Shown piece by piece: positions 6,460-7,196 of a stretch of 7,196 nt of DNA. A program made the translations under genes and the position numbers. The notes under the pieces were generated by a model, which did no database searches, was not told the origin of the DNA, and saw only the letters and a list, made by a program, of their open reading frames with translations. Position 1 is the first letter of the stretch; every line of letters begins with the position of its first letter. Origin of the DNA: an uncultured Paraglaciecola sp. (GTDB taxonomy: Bacteria; Pseudomonadota; Gammaproteobacteria; Enterobacterales; Alteromonadaceae); NCBI GenBank assembly GCA_905479025.1, contig CAJQKX010000399.1:1-7196 (forward strand), written 5' to 3'.

Positions 6460-7196
6460 CTTGCTACATGCATAATTAACTAATAATATAATTTTGAGCG
6501 GGCTTTACAAATCTGCTTTAAAGCTTGGGTATTGGCATTAATTATAAATTAAAAGGATTTGGTTGGATCCAAGGTTTTTAAAAGGCTAATGAGAAGGTGT
6601 TGAAAAAAAACGATTGTTGTGTCGTTGCACTCTTGTTTCAATCAGTGACATTTAACTTTATTGTCGCCTTACTAAATTTCTTTCATTGGATGGTAAATGG
6701 AGACAAACCTTAATTAAAGCGAATATTCACTGTCGGGTTTCTTTGCACAAATTTGACTCATGGATATTTCGTCGAAAAATCTGTGCTAGATCACTGACTG
6801 ATTTGTATGTCTCACCTGCCAGTCGCGTTTGTTTCAATCGTATGACTATAATTCGCTCATCTTTGCAGTCATAAAGCCCGAGTTTTGTTTTTGTTTAATA
6901 AGGTCCGCACATTCCTCCACAAAGCAGTCACAGGATTGGCAGGATAAGAAATTAACCTCCCTCACAAAATACTGTATATAAATTAAAGTATAATAATGTT
7001 TTATAAAAAACGTCCATTTCGCTTCCTACTTATGTATATTTCGCGGGCCTCTTTTTGTTTGCTTTAAAATCGCTAAGTCATTCTTTAATTGTGGAAAATA
7101 TTCTTCACATAGTTTTAAATAGGAAGCATGAAAGGGTCGTTAAAGTCAGGCTGTGCTTTTTGAAGTGGTCAAGTCATTTTGGCCACGGGTTTGTAG
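6460..7196. other. AT-rich stretch of about 740 bases without an intact gene
   Basis: No complete gene with a recognisable product is seen on either strand. Contents: GCTTTAAAGC palindrome (6515-6524); a possible 38-codon hydrophobic ORF at 6597-6713; a minus-strand series of coding-like blocks between 6727 and 7139, listed separately as a possible decayed gene; an inverted repeat TATGACT/AGTCATA (6841-6847, 6867-6873); and TATAAT at 6989-6994 without a matching -35. No tRNA, CRISPR array or insertion sequence end was found. It looks like decaying accessory DNA next to a core gene. Confidence 0.5.
6727..7139 (-). pseudogene. Possible decayed gene on the minus strand, product unidentified
   Basis: Reading leftward, one frame is open from 7139 to 6846 with a single stop (TAG, 7028-7026). 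It gives protein-like blocks such as ASYLKLCEEYFPQLKNDL, LKQTKRGPRNIHK and, after the stop, SCQSCDCFVEECADL. A neighbouring frame then gives DERIIVIRLKQTRLAGETYK and SVSDLAQIFRRNIHESNL, ending at a TGA (6729-6727). The last part resembles a small DNA-binding (helix-turn-helix) segment of the kind found at the end of some serine recombinases, and the four clustered cysteines (CxxCxC-x5-C) could bind metal. No block has an ATG start with a ribosome binding site. This suggests a gene broken by a stop and a frameshift. The family assignment is a weak impression; chance coding-like sequence is possible. Confidence 0.3.

Noticed and set aside
6633..6839. TTGTTTCAATC occurs twice (6633-6643, 6829-6839) and resembles the start of some CRISPR repeats.
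   Set aside because: There are only two copies, 196 bases apart, the match stops after 11 bases, and there is no regular spacer structure or cas gene.
6686..6874. 62-residue plus-strand frame beginning ATG 6686.
   Set aside because: No recognisable motif and no good ribosome binding site. It overlaps the minus-strand blocks, which look more protein-like.
6970..6990. LexA-like TACTGT...AAAGTA in the right-hand AT-rich region.
   Set aside because: The right half-site is AAAG rather than ACAG and the spacing is off by one base; no gene follows.
6989..6994. TATAAT as a promoter for a downstream gene.
   Set aside because: There is no -35 at 16-18 bases, and the following ATG (6996) opens only about 23 codons before a stop.

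Overview
The window looks like chromosomal DNA from a low-GC marine gammaproteobacterium, most likely of the Alteromonadales (Alteromonas, Glaciecola, Paraglaciecola or Shewanella-like). This rests on the style of the YigZ and DMT-transporter proteins, an ERIC-like intergenic repeat of the enterobacterial/Vibrio type, and an IS982-family element. It is an inference, since no rRNA or other taxonomic marker is present.

Layout, left to right. Positions 1-164 are the right end of an IS982-family insertion sequence, carrying the last 49 codons of its transposase. It abuts, in the same reading frame, the 3' part of a DUF2855-family gene (about 165-496), which appears to have been cut by the insertion. 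Two bases after that gene's stop lies an ERIC-like palindromic repeat (499-642). It fills the gap to a leftward two-gene operon: a ten-helix DMT/EamA-type transporter (2159-1284, GTG start), then yigZ of the IMPACT/UPF0029 family (1279-659, TTG start), separated by 4 bases.

A divergent control region (2160-2318) separates this operon from one very large rightward gene (2319-6371, GTG start). It contains a perfect FNR-type box, TTGAT-N4-ATCAA, placed as expected for a class II FNR-dependent promoter of the large gene. The large gene encodes an exported, multi-spanning inner-membrane protein of 1350 residues that I cannot name. Reading it shows that it is built from two copies of one module: signal peptide, large beta-rich periplasmic region, helix bundle, LTW..GQ segment and final helix. 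The second copy keeps a signal-peptide-like helix ending in AxA in the middle of the protein. Each copy carries one pair of cysteines near the start of its periplasmic part, and these are the only cysteines in the protein. This is the most interesting object in the window.

After the large gene come a perfect 11-bp hairpin and a 15-bp palindrome. The remaining roughly 750 bases are AT-rich and hold no intact gene. Blocks of protein-like sequence on the minus strand (6727-7139), broken by a stop and a frame change, suggest a decayed gene, possibly a DNA-binding mobile-element protein.
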